Source: Jeotgalibacillus terrae
GTDB taxonomy: Bacteria > Bacillota > Bacilli > Bacillales > Jeotgalibacillaceae
Direction: 5' to 3'
Assembly: GCF_016908195.1 (NCBI RefSeq)
Contig: NZ_JAFBDK010000002.1
Span: forward strand, 1 to 64,000
Length of the DNA stretch: 64,000 nt
Position 1 is the stretch's first letter. Each line of letters starts with the position of its first letter. Positions 41,430 to 50,797 of this stretch are shown here, piece after piece. The notes below the pieces were generated by a model, which searched no databases, was not told where the DNA came from, and was given only the letters and a program-made list of their open reading frames with translations. The translations under genes were made by a program, and so were the position numbers.

Positions 41430-42567
41430 TGCCGTCTCCTCCAAACCGCTGCTTCAGCTCCTCAGGAAATGCAGCAGTTTTCGCATGAAAATTTTCTGCG
41501 ATTTCCCGTACGTTTTCCTGATGAGCGTGCCAGTCTTCTTCCATTAAAGAAACCTTTTCAATTAGTGTAGCTTCTGATAATTGTTCAATCTCTGTGTAAT
41601 AATCATGCTGCTCAATCAGCCTTGAAAATGAACCAACCTTTTCATGATAGCCTACTGCTATGACAGGTGTACCTGTTCTCACCGCTAAAATTAATGAGTG
41701 AAGCCTTGTTCCGATCACGATATCCTGCTCAGCCGAAAAATTCATCAGAGCATGCGGCTTCATATTTTTATCGATAATCTTTGAGTCATGCGCCATCTTC
41801 AGTCTGATATCCCTGACGACTTCAAGGTCCTGAGGATATTTAGTTGCATAAAAAGTCACTTCAATCCCTTTTTCCCCAATCAGCCGGTCAAGCGCCTGCG
41901 CAAATGACGTAATATACGCCTGGTATTTCTCTTCACGGTGAACAGGCCAGTACTGGCTGCTGTAATAAGGTACCGCTGTGACAGCAACACGCTTGATCTG
42001 CTCAGTCTTTTTTCGCGGCGCTTCAGGAACGAGCCCGAATGCAGGATCCGCCGTCATCCCAATCGGTTTTTTTACTCCGATTTTTTCAAGCAATTTTTTT
42101 GAGTCTTCATCTCGAACTGTAATGATTGAAGCGGCATGTGCAATCTGCTTGATAAGCATCGTACCTGCAGGCGTAGTGATCGGCCCTGCCCCGACGCCCC
42201 ATACAGCCACTTCACAGCCGAGTTTTTTACCGATCACGGCAATACTTGCATAGACCGGTGCATCTCTTTTATAAAGGTCCATCAGCAGTCCGCCGCCGCC
42301 AATGATTAACAGGTCAATATTTTTTAAGACTTTCATATGTGAACGCAGCGTAGAAGCTGCTGCGATCAGCTTATTCGATTTACGTACGAGCAGCGGTGCT
42401 GATTTCACCTGATGCTCCTCAATCGTTTTGTGCGGGTAGTTACTGAACACCGTAATATCCTTCCGGCTGATCCCGGCATAGGTTTCAAGGCTCTGCAGCA
42501 TGCCTGCTAAAATTGCCTCATCCCCATTGTTATCGTGTCCATAATTTCCTGCAATTGCGACTCTCAT
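41422..42567 (-). CDS. csaB: CsaB-type polysaccharide pyruvyl transferase
   Basis: 381-residue member of the polysaccharide pyruvyl transferase family. Conserved parts: the N-terminal IAGNYGHDNNGDEAILAGML, the IIGGGGLLMDLYKRD loop, AVWGVGAGPI, and the C-terminal IGTRLHSLILAVRTGTPVIA. In B. anthracis and Paenibacillus CsaB adds pyruvate ketals to the secondary cell-wall polymer, the ligand of SLH domains; seven SLH proteins lie in the next 20 kb. The start at 42567 follows SD GGGTGATGA; the longer upstream frame begins without one. First gene of a five-gene operon. Confidence 0.92.
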   Translation of the reverse strand: MRVAIAGNYGHDNNGDEAILAGMLQSLETYAGISRKDITVFSNYPHKTIEEHQVKSAPLLVRKSNKLIAAASTLRSHMKVLKNIDLLIIGGGGLLMDLYKRDAPVYASIAVIGKKLGCEVAVWGVGAGPITTPAGTMLIKQIAHAASIITVRDEDSKKLLEKIGVKKPIGMTADPAFGLVPEAPRKKTEQIKRVAVTAVPYYSSQYWPVHREEKYQAYITSFAQALDRLIGEKGIEVTFYATKYPQDLEVVRDIRLKMAHDSKIIDKNMKPHALMNFSAEQDIVIGTRLHSLILAVRTGTPVIAVGYHEKVGSFSRLIEQHDYYTEIEQLSEATLIEKVSLMEEDWHAHQENVREIAENFHAKTAAFPEELKQRFGGDGNA

Positions 42568-42657
42568 CGTGTCATCACCCGGTTTCTCTGTTTTGTGCAA
42601 TACGTCCATTATAGCAATTTAAGGCATCAGACAAAACATAAAAAAGAACCAGTTTGG

Positions 42658-42700
42658 AGGTGGGGCGTAGCAGCGGGTCTGACCCGGTTCTACGCCGGAC
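42658..42700. repeat. Type-1 variant palindrome upstream of csaB
   Basis: GGCGTAGCAGCGGGTCTGAC + CCGGTTCTACGCC: GGCGTAG/CTACGCC outer arms around GGGTC/GACCC, the second palindrome type of the family. Confidence 0.75.
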
Positions 42701-42880
42701 GTCGTGTGATGGCTGGTGAACGTCGTATGCTGCCCCGTGAAGGTCGGATACACCCGGGTTGAAGGTCGAATATATGCCGATGAAGGTCGTGTATGCACAA
42801 TCGAACGTCGCATCGGCTCATTCCATCGCAGCGACTCCCCATCGTAATGCCTTTAAGATATTAAGGGATTGTTTCTAAAG
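42690..42880 (-). repeat. Type-2 element, copy h (inverted)
   Basis: Minus strand: tail AAACAATCCCTTAATATCTT and AAAGGCATTACGATGGGGAG, then GCGACGTTCG, ACGACCTTCA, TCGACCTTCA, core CCCGGGTGTATCCGACCTTC (about 42743), ACGACGTTCA and ACGACGTCC. It abuts a type-1 unit as at 24140. The remaining 42881-42973 shows no gene. Confidence 0.88.
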
Positions 42881-42973
42881 GGCTTAAAAGGCAGCTTCGC
42901 GGTTCCGGGACACCCTTGCAGTGTTGCATCTGCTGGTTACCCCGCCACCTCCCCTGCAGCAGCCTCCTATACA

Positions 42974-43007
42974 TAAAAAAACAGTCCGGCATCATCACCG
43001 GACTGTC
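42974..43007 (-). terminator. Terminator after the SLH-amidase gene
   Basis: Minus strand ACAGTCCGG-TGATGATG-CCGGACTGT followed by TTTTTTT. Confidence 0.92.
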
Positions 43008-43013
43008 TCAATA

Positions 43014-44954
43014 TTACTTAAGGCTATAGTAGTCTACGATTCCTCTGAACACAGCTTCAGCATAAATTTCCATATACTTAGAGCTTGTCAGCTTAGCAAG
43101 ATCAGAAGGGTTTGTCATGAATCCAAGTTCAACGAGGATTGACGGGATATTCTGATTGCGCAGAACGTAGAATGCTTCTGTCTTAACTCCACGATTATTC
43201 ATACCTGCACGTGCAACAATTTCTTTTTGCACTTCATTTGCCAGGTGGTAACTTTCAGTCGTGTTGTCATTATACTGAACATCATAGAAAGTTTCGGCTC
43301 CTGAAACAGAGCTTGAACCAATCGCGTTAGCATGAATACTCACAAAGATTTCACCATAGTTTTTATAAGAGAAATCTACACGGTCCTGAAGTGATGGGAA
43401 TGTGTCACTCGTACGCGTCATTCTTACATCGGCACCTACTGATTTCAGTTTTGCCTCGACACGGCGTGCCACTTCCAGGTTAATTGCTTTTTCAGTGTAA
43501 CCGCTGACAGATGCACCAGGATCTGTTGCACCGTGCCCTGCATCGATTACAATAATACGGTCTTTAAGGATATTACCTGAGTTATTGATCAGCTTCAGGT
43601 AAGTTTTATTAACAAAACCAACTTTTCCGCTGCTTGTCTTGATTTTTGCCCAGTAACCGCTGATAGAAATGACATCAACGCGATCACCCTGGTTGAGCAC
43701 AGTGACTACCGGATGCGAAACGCCTGTGCCAGCTCTTACATTCAGTGAAGCAACAGTTGCTTTAGCTGAAAGTGAAGTAGCCGGTTCCGGTGTTGGAACG
43801 TTAATCGTGATATATCCTTTATGGATAAATGCAGGAAGACCATTGTGTTCAATTCTCACCCAATCTCCTGTACCACCGAACAATGTGACCGTCGTACCGT
43901 TTTTAATTTTCCCTACAACTGTAGCAGATGATGAAGGACCAGAACGGACATTCAATTCATATGCTTCAGTTACACGCGCAGTATCTGTTGGAGAACCAAG
44001 TGCGTCTCCAAGCGTGTCTAAAAATGTTACATAGTACTGGTGCACATAAGCCTGTTTACCGTTGAAATCCACTTTCGCCCAGTCGCCGTTTAACGAATAA
44101 ACATTCAAACGGTCTCCATCATCAACAGTACCAAGAATCCCATGAGATGTACCTGGTCCTGAACGAACATTTAAGTCATCCTGTTTTACAACAAGCTTTG
44201 CAATCACAGGATCAGCCGGAGATGGCTCCGGTTCTGGCTGTGGTTCCGGTTCAGGTGTTGGTTCTGGATCTGGCGTTGGCTCCGGATCCGGAGCTGGCTG
44301 AGGCGCTTCAACTGCAAGCTTATACTCATCATTCAAAGCACGGCTCATAAATGCTGCGAACTGTGCACGGTCAACGTCTGATAACGGCTTGAAAAGATTG
44401 TTACTGCCGTTAGAGATCCCGTTATAGTACAAAGCGTTAATATAAGCGATTGCCCATTCACTCTGTGAAGCATCAGTGAAAACCACCGGCTCCTGAGCTG
44501 CTGCTGCAAAGTCAAGGTCAAATGCTTCTGCAATAATCTTACTCATCTGTGCTCGTGACAGATTTGCATTCGGGTTAAAGCTATCATTGCCATCTGTGAA
44601 GATACCAAGTCTGACAGCTCTTTCAACCCATCCTGATGCCCAGTGATCTGTCGGGACATCGTCAAAAGTGGCAGAAGAAACATTCAGTTCCACGCTGCCG
44701 CTTGCAACAACCAGCATTTTCGCTGCCTGTGCCCGCGTTACTTTATTGTTCCATTTGTAAAGTGTGGAACCATTTTCTTCATAGCCGGAAATAACTCCTA
44801 AACTATGTAAATATTCAATTTCACTTTTCGCCCAAAAATCTGAATCTACATCGCTGAATACGCTGGAGGCTTTCGAAACACTTCCTACTGACAAAGCACT
44901 AAACACTAAGATGAGAGCTGGAATTAATATCAAAAACCTGCTTACATTTTTCAA
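43014..44954 (-). CDS. SLH-anchored N-acetylmuramoyl-L-alanine amidase with SH3b repeats
   Basis: 646-residue exoenzyme. A signal peptide (1-29) is followed by three SLH domains (about 31-85, 95-150, 157-215; RAQ-type motifs VTRAQA, LSRAQM, VDRAQF), a Pro-Glu-rich linker (about 220-250), three SH3b domains (each with an LNVRSGPG-like start, about 255-450) and an Amidase_3 domain (about 458-646) with VIDAGHGATDPGA, SIHANAI and LVELGFMTNPSD carrying the zinc ligands and catalytic Glu. It cleaves the stem peptide from glycan. The TTG at 44954 is the start (SD AAAGGAG). A LytC-like role in autolysis is inferred. Confidence 0.95.
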   Translation of the reverse strand: MKNVSRFLILIPALILVFSALSVGSVSKASSVFSDVDSDFWAKSEIEYLHSLGVISGYEENGSTLYKWNNKVTRAQAAKMLVVASGSVELNVSSATFDDVPTDHWASGWVERAVRLGIFTDGNDSFNPNANLSRAQMSKIIAEAFDLDFAAAAQEPVVFTDASQSEWAIAYINALYYNGISNGSNNLFKPLSDVDRAQFAAFMSRALNDEYKLAVEAPQPAPDPEPTPDPEPTPEPEPQPEPEPSPADPVIAKLVVKQDDLNVRSGPGTSHGILGTVDDGDRLNVYSLNGDWAKVDFNGKQAYVHQYYVTFLDTLGDALGSPTDTARVTEAYELNVRSGPSSSATVVGKIKNGTTVTLFGGTGDWVRIEHNGLPAFIHKGYITINVPTPEPATSLSAKATVASLNVRAGTGVSHPVVTVLNQGDRVDVISISGYWAKIKTSSGKVGFVNKTYLKLINNSGNILKDRIIVIDAGHGATDPGASVSGYTEKAINLEVARRVEAKLKSVGADVRMTRTSDTFPSLQDRVDFSYKNYGEIFVSIHANAIGSSSVSGAETFYDVQYNDNTTESYHLANEVQKEIVARAGMNNRGVKTEAFYVLRNQNIPSILVELGFMTNPSDLAKLTSSKYMEIYAEAVFRGIVDYYSLK

Positions 44955-45264
44955 TCTGCTTTCTCCTTTCGGGTTTTAGTCATCGACTATGGTCATTCTA
45001 GCAAACTATTTTCTTATTGGCTATGAGGGATTTACAGTCTTTTAAGACGATTTTCTATGAATCTAGTTTTATTATCGTTGGAATAGGGTATATGTTTAGC
45101 TGCTTTTATAAAAAACAGTTCTTTTTTACCATTTTTTTGTTTAAAAGGCTTACTTCGTTTCAGGCGGACGCTTATCTCCTAAAAAAAATCGACCGTATCA
45201 GATCAAAATGATTTCCGACTTTAACCATCTAGTTAGATCAGAGTTAAATATCCTCTTATTAAAG

Positions 45265-45365
45265 CTGATGATTGGAGCGGAAAGGGGTGACTCCAGCAGG
45301 AGAAGCTTGAGGAGGCTCACCGCACGCCCTGCGGAAAGCATCCCCTTGCAGTGGAAATCATCAGC
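45265..45365 (+). repeat. Type-3 element, copy d (compact)
   Basis: GCTGATGATTGGAGCGGAAA ... GACTCCAGCAGGAGAAGC, GAGGAGGCTCACCGC, CCTGCGGAAAGCATCCCC, TGCAGTGGAAATCATCAGC. The outer GCTGATGATT/AATCATCAGC arms pair perfectly. It is the shortest copy (about 100 bp) and shows the minimal fold. No gene is seen in 44955-45398. Confidence 0.88.
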
Positions 45366-45398
45366 CTCTTTCAATAAAGCTATTTTTTTACCCTCTTA

Positions 45399-48146
45399 TC
45401 ATTCCATCGTCAAAATACGATACATAAACGTACTGAACTGACTGCGGTTTACTGACTCGTTCGGTCTGAAGTTGTTGCCTTCATACGGTACAGTAATGCC
45501 TGCTTCAGCAAGTGCGTGAATTTCTTTATGTGCCCAGAATGATTCAGGCGCATCATTAATGACTGGCTCATACATTCCATCAAATCCATAAGCTCTTGTC
45601 AGAATGACAGCCATCTGAGCTCTTGTAAGTGACGCAGCCGAGTCAAATGTGCCGTCTGCTTTACCACTGATGATCCCAGCATTGGCAGCTGCAGCAATTT
45701 CTTTATAGTAGATATGGCTTTCATCAATATCAGTGAAGCCAGGATTGTCTACATTGTCAGTCGGCAGATCCATCATTCTTGTCAGAAGGACAGCTGCATG
45801 TGCTCTGCTTAACGTTGTCACCGGCTTAAACGTTCCATCCTGATAGCCTGTAATCAGTGAGCGGTCTGTTAAATAACCGATCTGCTCTCTTGCCCAGTAA
45901 TCATTAGGGATGTCTCTGAACAGTGCTTCTGTGTAATCATCGCCGTATTCAGCCTTCAGGTCATCGAAGTATACTGTTCCTGTGTCCTGCTTAGCTGCGT
46001 TCGGTTCAGTTACATATAACTGATTTACTTTAATCGGCGCGATTGCTGAAGCCGGCATTTTAGCTTTGACATACTTCCAGCCTGTCCAGTTAAGCCCGCC
46101 GTCCTCTGTGAAGTCAATCGTATAAGATTGTCCTGCTGCGTCTGAAAGTTTTCCTCTCAGCCAGTGATTATTGCCGTCTCCGTATACCCACATGCCAATG
46201 TAACTTGGTTTGCCGTCTATTGAGACAGATGATGCATTTGCATAAGCGGCTGCTGTGCCGGCTTCCCCTTTAGAGAAATCGTACGACAGCTTAAGCGCTG
46301 AGCCACCTTCTCTGACAGGAACAGACACATTATTTCCCGGGAAAGATACAGATGCTTCTGCGCGTGCTGATGATGCTTTCCAGACACTTGGAGATTCAAG
46401 TGCATCCAGCTTCTTCGCACCTTTAAATACTTCTACGTTAAGACTGCCGCTGATGCCTCTGACAGTTGCTTTGACCACAGCATTTCCGGCATTGCCGGCT
46501 GTGAATGTGCCATCTGCAGTGATCGAACCGTTGCCCGATGCTTCCCAGCTGACTGCTGACGCATCTACACCTACCGCGTTGCCATTCTGATCATAGCCAG
46601 TCACTTTAAATGTCTGTTCAGTTCCTGGTGCCATTACTGTAGCAGTCGGTACGATCTTCACCGTTTTCAGATTATCTGTCACTTCAACTGAAATACGCTG
46701 CGTGACTCCCTGGTAGCTTGCAATAATCGTGCCGGTTCCTTTGTTTTCCGCAATAAATTTACGTCCTTCGATCCGGCCGATATTACCTTCTAATTCGTAC
46801 TGAACGTCTTCTTGTTTAAATGAGAGTTTGTGACGATTCACATCTGTCAGATACTCAACAGAAAGCTCTGCACTGCTTCCCAATGTCACATTACTTTGAC
46901 TGATCTTTGCTGACATATATGCCGGGGCTGAATATGGCGCTTTACTGACCGCAGCTAATATAGTAGAAATAGATCTCATATTGCCTGTAGATGTGCGGTT
47001 AATCATCGTTGGGTATGCATTCCCATATTGTCTTGAAACCATCGTGGTAGACCCGCCGCCATCAAGATTTAATGCTTGATACGCACCAATACTTACAAGG
47101 TACTGCGAAAATTCCGGGAGCGTCATTCCTGCACTTGATGAAGTTGCATCCACTGTCACCAGCTTTACCTTTTCACCAGTTGCATCTGTTACAACCGCTG
47201 TTCTTGCAGTTCGCTGCCTTGCACGGGCACTTGTAGAATCAATTGTCATATCCACTTTCCCATTTTGAACCAGCAGTGGACCGCTTCCGATCATATATTC
47301 TGCATTTTTCCATTTATCTTCTACATCCATCTTCAGAGTAATCTGATCCCCTTTTGCTAAAGATGTATATTGCGATACATTCGTGCCGTGAACAGAAATG
47401 ACATAACCGTCAGAAGGAATTTTTGTTGAATACGTTCTACCTGGTAATTTGACGTTTTCAACAGTTCCTGTAATTTCCTTACCAAACTCCGCTCCATTTT
47501 CAAGCTTGCCTGATAATCCTTTGACAGTAATTTCTACGCCATGTTCGTTTGCACGGGTTTCCGCGTAACTCCACGAAGGTGTATAAATAATCGTTTCATT
47601 TGCTTTTCTGGCTTTATTTACTGAAGAAACTGAGAGCGTTTTGCCATTAAAAGAGACGCTTGAATCATATTTAAAAGTATCAATTTGAGCTTCCCCCTGC
47701 GCATTCACACCAAACGCTGAAGGCACACTCATATACTCAGCCATTCCATCTGAAATGACGCCGTATGTAGCCACTTTATTGTCCTCTGCTACTATATAAG
47801 ACGGCATGGCACTATCGAAATGAAAGAAAGAGGCATTGACTGCTCCAACCATGTGATACAGGTTCTCGGTTCCTCCCGTTGCCTGTGACTGGACGGTTCC
47901 AAGTGACGTGAGTGGTGTTGGGACACCAAGATCAACACTTATGTACGGGGATGAAGTATCAATATCCAGAATGTTAGAAACCTGATTCCTGGCATTCATG
48001 GAAAATGATGATTGAGTATGCTGCACGCCAGGTGTTACTTCGTATGAAGCTGCCTGGGCATCTGTTGCAGCAGTACCTGCTATGGCTAAGCCAACTACTG
48101 CAGCGGCTAAGGGACGGAAAACGGTAGAAAAAGATTTTTGTAACAT
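45399..48146 (-). CDS. SLH-anchored phosphodiester glycosidase (NAGPA family)
   Basis: 915-residue secreted protein. A signal peptide ends near AQA (~32); a NAGPA domain spans about 35-410 with the hallmark LNLDGGGSTTMV and NASFFHF; Big2-like/immunoglobulin-like repeats follow (about 425-580); a carbohydrate-binding-like domain (about 590-735); and three C-terminal SLH domains (about 740-915, with LSRAHAAVLL, LTRAQMAVIL and VNRSQFSTFM). NAGPA enzymes remove sugars from phosphodiester links; in Gram-positives wall-teichoic-acid sugars are the suspected substrate. The start at 48146 follows SD GGAGGT; the ATG at 48158 overlaps it. Confidence 0.93.
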   Translation of the reverse strand: MLQKSFSTVFRPLAAAVVGLAIAGTAATDAQAASYEVTPGVQHTQSSFSMNARNQVSNILDIDTSSPYISVDLGVPTPLTSLGTVQSQATGGTENLYHMVGAVNASFFHFDSAMPSYIVAEDNKVATYGVISDGMAEYMSVPSAFGVNAQGEAQIDTFKYDSSVSFNGKTLSVSSVNKARKANETIIYTPSWSYAETRANEHGVEITVKGLSGKLENGAEFGKEITGTVENVKLPGRTYSTKIPSDGYVISVHGTNVSQYTSLAKGDQITLKMDVEDKWKNAEYMIGSGPLLVQNGKVDMTIDSTSARARQRTARTAVVTDATGEKVKLVTVDATSSSAGMTLPEFSQYLVSIGAYQALNLDGGGSTTMVSRQYGNAYPTMINRTSTGNMRSISTILAAVSKAPYSAPAYMSAKISQSNVTLGSSAELSVEYLTDVNRHKLSFKQEDVQYELEGNIGRIEGRKFIAENKGTGTIIASYQGVTQRISVEVTDNLKTVKIVPTATVMAPGTEQTFKVTGYDQNGNAVGVDASAVSWEASGNGSITADGTFTAGNAGNAVVKATVRGISGSLNVEVFKGAKKLDALESPSVWKASSARAEASVSFPGNNVSVPVREGGSALKLSYDFSKGEAGTAAAYANASSVSIDGKPSYIGMWVYGDGNNHWLRGKLSDAAGQSYTIDFTEDGGLNWTGWKYVKAKMPASAIAPIKVNQLYVTEPNAAKQDTGTVYFDDLKAEYGDDYTEALFRDIPNDYWAREQIGYLTDRSLITGYQDGTFKPVTTLSRAHAAVLLTRMMDLPTDNVDNPGFTDIDESHIYYKEIAAAANAGIISGKADGTFDSAASLTRAQMAVILTRAYGFDGMYEPVINDAPESFWAHKEIHALAEAGITVPYEGNNFRPNESVNRSQFSTFMYRILTME

Positions 48147-48371
48147 GTAAACCTCCAAATGTAATCTCTAAGATGAACTACTAACCTTTTCCATTTTAGT
48201 AGATGATTGCTGAAACATCAATGCGATAAAAGACATAATATATGTTACATTGATATGACTTTGATATTCTTTTGAAATAATTCTGAAATATTTTACGTGT
48301 AAATGTCATACATTAAGGGTAAATGCTTTATAATATAGGATAATTACACGCATAAGAACGGAGGTGTCTGC

Positions 48372-50636
48372 GTGACTTTCAGATTAATAGGTTCAATACT
48401 CATTTCTGCTCTATTTCTCTCGCTTTTTGCTCCTGCTGTCAGTGCTTCAGACGAAGAATGGATTCTCTATTTTGACCAGCCCGAACATAAAGAAACGGTA
48501 AAGACACTGCTCGAAGACCAATTGACAGGAGAACTTCCCCAGTCACTTTTAATCTCCGGCCCTGTACCTGAACATCCGCTGATCAAACGTGCTGAACGCA
48601 ATGTCTCCAAACAGGCAAACGCAGAAATCACCCCTGATATTTACATAGACGACCAGTGGGGTCTTTCAGCTGTGAACCAGTCTTCCATTCAGGAACTTTA
48701 TCCGGAAGCAGGTGAAAACCTGTTACAGGATCAGCCGCTGGTTGTAAATGAATCAGAAACACAGACAAATAACGGTGAATTCGATGCGCAGACGATCACT
48801 TTTTCTCCCGATCAGAAACTCTCACGTATTTCAGTAGAGATTGATGACAGTGAAACCCTCTGGGGAATTGAGGCTAAGGATCAAAACGGTAATTTAATCG
48901 GGATGAATTATGGAAGGTTTTCAAAGCTTGATTTACTTGTTTCAAGTGAAGAAACAATCACAGAGATTCACCTGACACTGCTTGATGAAAACGAGAACCC
49001 TTCTTCATTTAACGTAAAATCACTCATTGGTGTAAATAATCCGATCGTTGCAGTACTTGATTCCGGTGTGGCACTTCATGAAGATTTCTGCTCAAACATC
49101 CTTTACAGTCTGAGTAAGGATTATACGAAGGAAGCCTATTCATGGGCGCAGGATACTTACGGTCACGGAACTCATGTCACCGGCATTTTAGCATCATGTA
49201 CGAACAACGGTCTGGGCACATCCGGCGTATTCGGACATGCACCGATTGATATTCTCCCAATGAAAGTCCTAAATAACAGAGGATCAGGAACCGATTTTGA
49301 GATCAGCCAGGCATTATATGATGCGATTGACTTAAATGTCAGTGCAGTGAATATCAGCATTGCCGGAAAAGGAAAAACGGAACTGCTTAAAAACGCAGTG
49401 ATAGAAGCAGCTATTCATGAAATCCCTGTTATTGCAGCTGCAGGGAATTATAACGCTTCAACTGAAGACGTATATCCTGCTTCTTATCCGACTGTCATTA
49501 CAGTAAGTGGTGTGAATCAGCAAATGAAAAGAGTCGGCACCTCCAACTTCGGATGGGAAGTTGACCTGACTGCACCAGGATTTGAGGTACTCAGTACTTA
49601 TATTGATCCTGTCTACCGTAAAATGAACGGCACATCCATGGCTGCCCCGTTTGTAACAGGCGCAGCAGCCCTCATCAAACATCAGTATCCTGATGAACCA
49701 CTTCTTTCTATAAGAAAAAGATTATTTGGTAGTTCAAAAGATATTATGTCTCCAGGGTATGATATCTGGTCAGGGAACGGGTTAGTACAATTCTCGCCTG
49801 AGAGCTGGGAAAACACAGTTCCTGCTGTAATGGAGTGGATGAATTACCGTCCGGGACAGCCATACGGCTTAAATGAGTTTCACTTATTGACAGATGAAAG
49901 CCTGAGCGGCAGTCAGCTTCAGGTATTTGTAAATGGTCGCGAAGCGTATAACGGTGAGATCAATAACAGCTATCAGTCAATTGAGATTGATGCACCCGTT
50001 CAGCCCGCATTTAAAATGTTTACAGCCATTACTGACGGCGATCAGATTCTGCACCAGGAATATTTGAATCTTGCACCAAATGCTCAGGCAAGTTTTACGT
50101 TCAGTGATACCGTTGACGGCTATTGGGCTTACGAAGAAATTATGCAGGCCAGCTCAACAGGCATCATTAACGGATACGCAGACAGGACTTTCCGTCCGGA
50201 TTCGCCAATCAGCAGAAAGCATGCGGCACTGATGATGAATAGACTTTTTGAATGGGATACACTCCCTTCGATGCAGTCATCTTTCAAAGATATCGAATCA
50301 TTCGATTTTATGACAAGGCACTCTATCCTCTCTGCCAGTCATGAAAACGTACTGAATGGCTATGAAAATGAACTGTTCAAACCTGGTCAGCAGCTTTCAA
50401 GATCACAGATGGCTTTAATTCTGTTTCGTGCGTTACAAATTGATGAGTCAAATAGTGACATAGATCTATTATTTACAGATGTTTCACCTGAAAATGAAAT
50501 TTTTTCTGCACTTTCTGCATTAGTTTCAAAAGGAATTGTTACAAATCAAACTCAATTCAGACCATATGAATCTATCAGCAGAGCTCAGTTTTCCGCAATG
50601 ATGACAAGGGCTCAGCAGTACATGAACTCAAATTAA
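48372..50636 (+). CDS. SLH-anchored subtilisin-like serine protease (S8)
   Basis: 754-residue exoprotease. Signal peptide (1-25), propeptide-like region with a beta-rich insert (to ~220), then the S8 catalytic domain: Asp in VAVLDSGVALHEDF, His in GHGTHVTGILA, oxyanion Asn in AAAGNYN and Ser in NGTSMAAPFVTGAAAL. A beta domain (about 480-555) leads to three SLH domains (about 557-754; ISRKHAALMM, LSRSQMALIL, ISRAQFSAMM). GTG start at 48372 with SD GGAGGTG 5 nt away. Divergent from the NAGPA gene. It may process neighbouring surface proteins. Confidence 0.95.
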   Translation: MTFRLIGSILISALFLSLFAPAVSASDEEWILYFDQPEHKETVKTLLEDQLTGELPQSLLISGPVPEHPLIKRAERNVSKQANAEITPDIYIDDQWGLSAVNQSSIQELYPEAGENLLQDQPLVVNESETQTNNGEFDAQTITFSPDQKLSRISVEIDDSETLWGIEAKDQNGNLIGMNYGRFSKLDLLVSSEETITEIHLTLLDENENPSSFNVKSLIGVNNPIVAVLDSGVALHEDFCSNILYSLSKDYTKEAYSWAQDTYGHGTHVTGILASCTNNGLGTSGVFGHAPIDILPMKVLNNRGSGTDFEISQALYDAIDLNVSAVNISIAGKGKTELLKNAVIEAAIHEIPVIAAAGNYNASTEDVYPASYPTVITVSGVNQQMKRVGTSNFGWEVDLTAPGFEVLSTYIDPVYRKMNGTSMAAPFVTGAAALIKHQYPDEPLLSIRKRLFGSSKDIMSPGYDIWSGNGLVQFSPESWENTVPAVMEWMNYRPGQPYGLNEFHLLTDESLSGSQLQVFVNGREAYNGEINNSYQSIEIDAPVQPAFKMFTAITDGDQILHQEYLNLAPNAQASFTFSDTVDGYWAYEEIMQASSTGIINGYADRTFRPDSPISRKHAALMMNRLFEWDTLPSMQSSFKDIESFDFMTRHSILSASHENVLNGYENELFKPGQQLSRSQMALILFRALQIDESNSDIDLLFTDVSPENEIFSALSALVSKGIVTNQTQFRPYESISRAQFSAMMTRAQQYMNSN

Positions 50637-50673
50637 GAAGAAGCCGGTGCATATGCACCGGCTTCTTTTTTTG
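50637..50673 (+). terminator. Terminator after the SLH-protease gene
   Basis: GAAGAAGCCGGTGCAT/ATGCACCGGCTTCTTTTTTT, a perfect 16-bp hairpin. Confidence 0.95.
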
Positions 50674-50797
50674 CATTTATGACAGTCTTGCAATCTTTTG
50701 TTACATAACTGTAAAACGAAATTTTCAGTTATTATGCTATGATTTCCCTAGTTGATTTTTTCGAGATTCAGAAACATTACTTTTGGAGGTACGGAAC

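Noticed and set aside
45017-45211. 64-codon plus-strand frame upstream of the SLH-amidase gene
   Set aside because: No SD, aromatic-rich low-complexity translation, no neighbour in an operon; intergenic AT-rich DNA.
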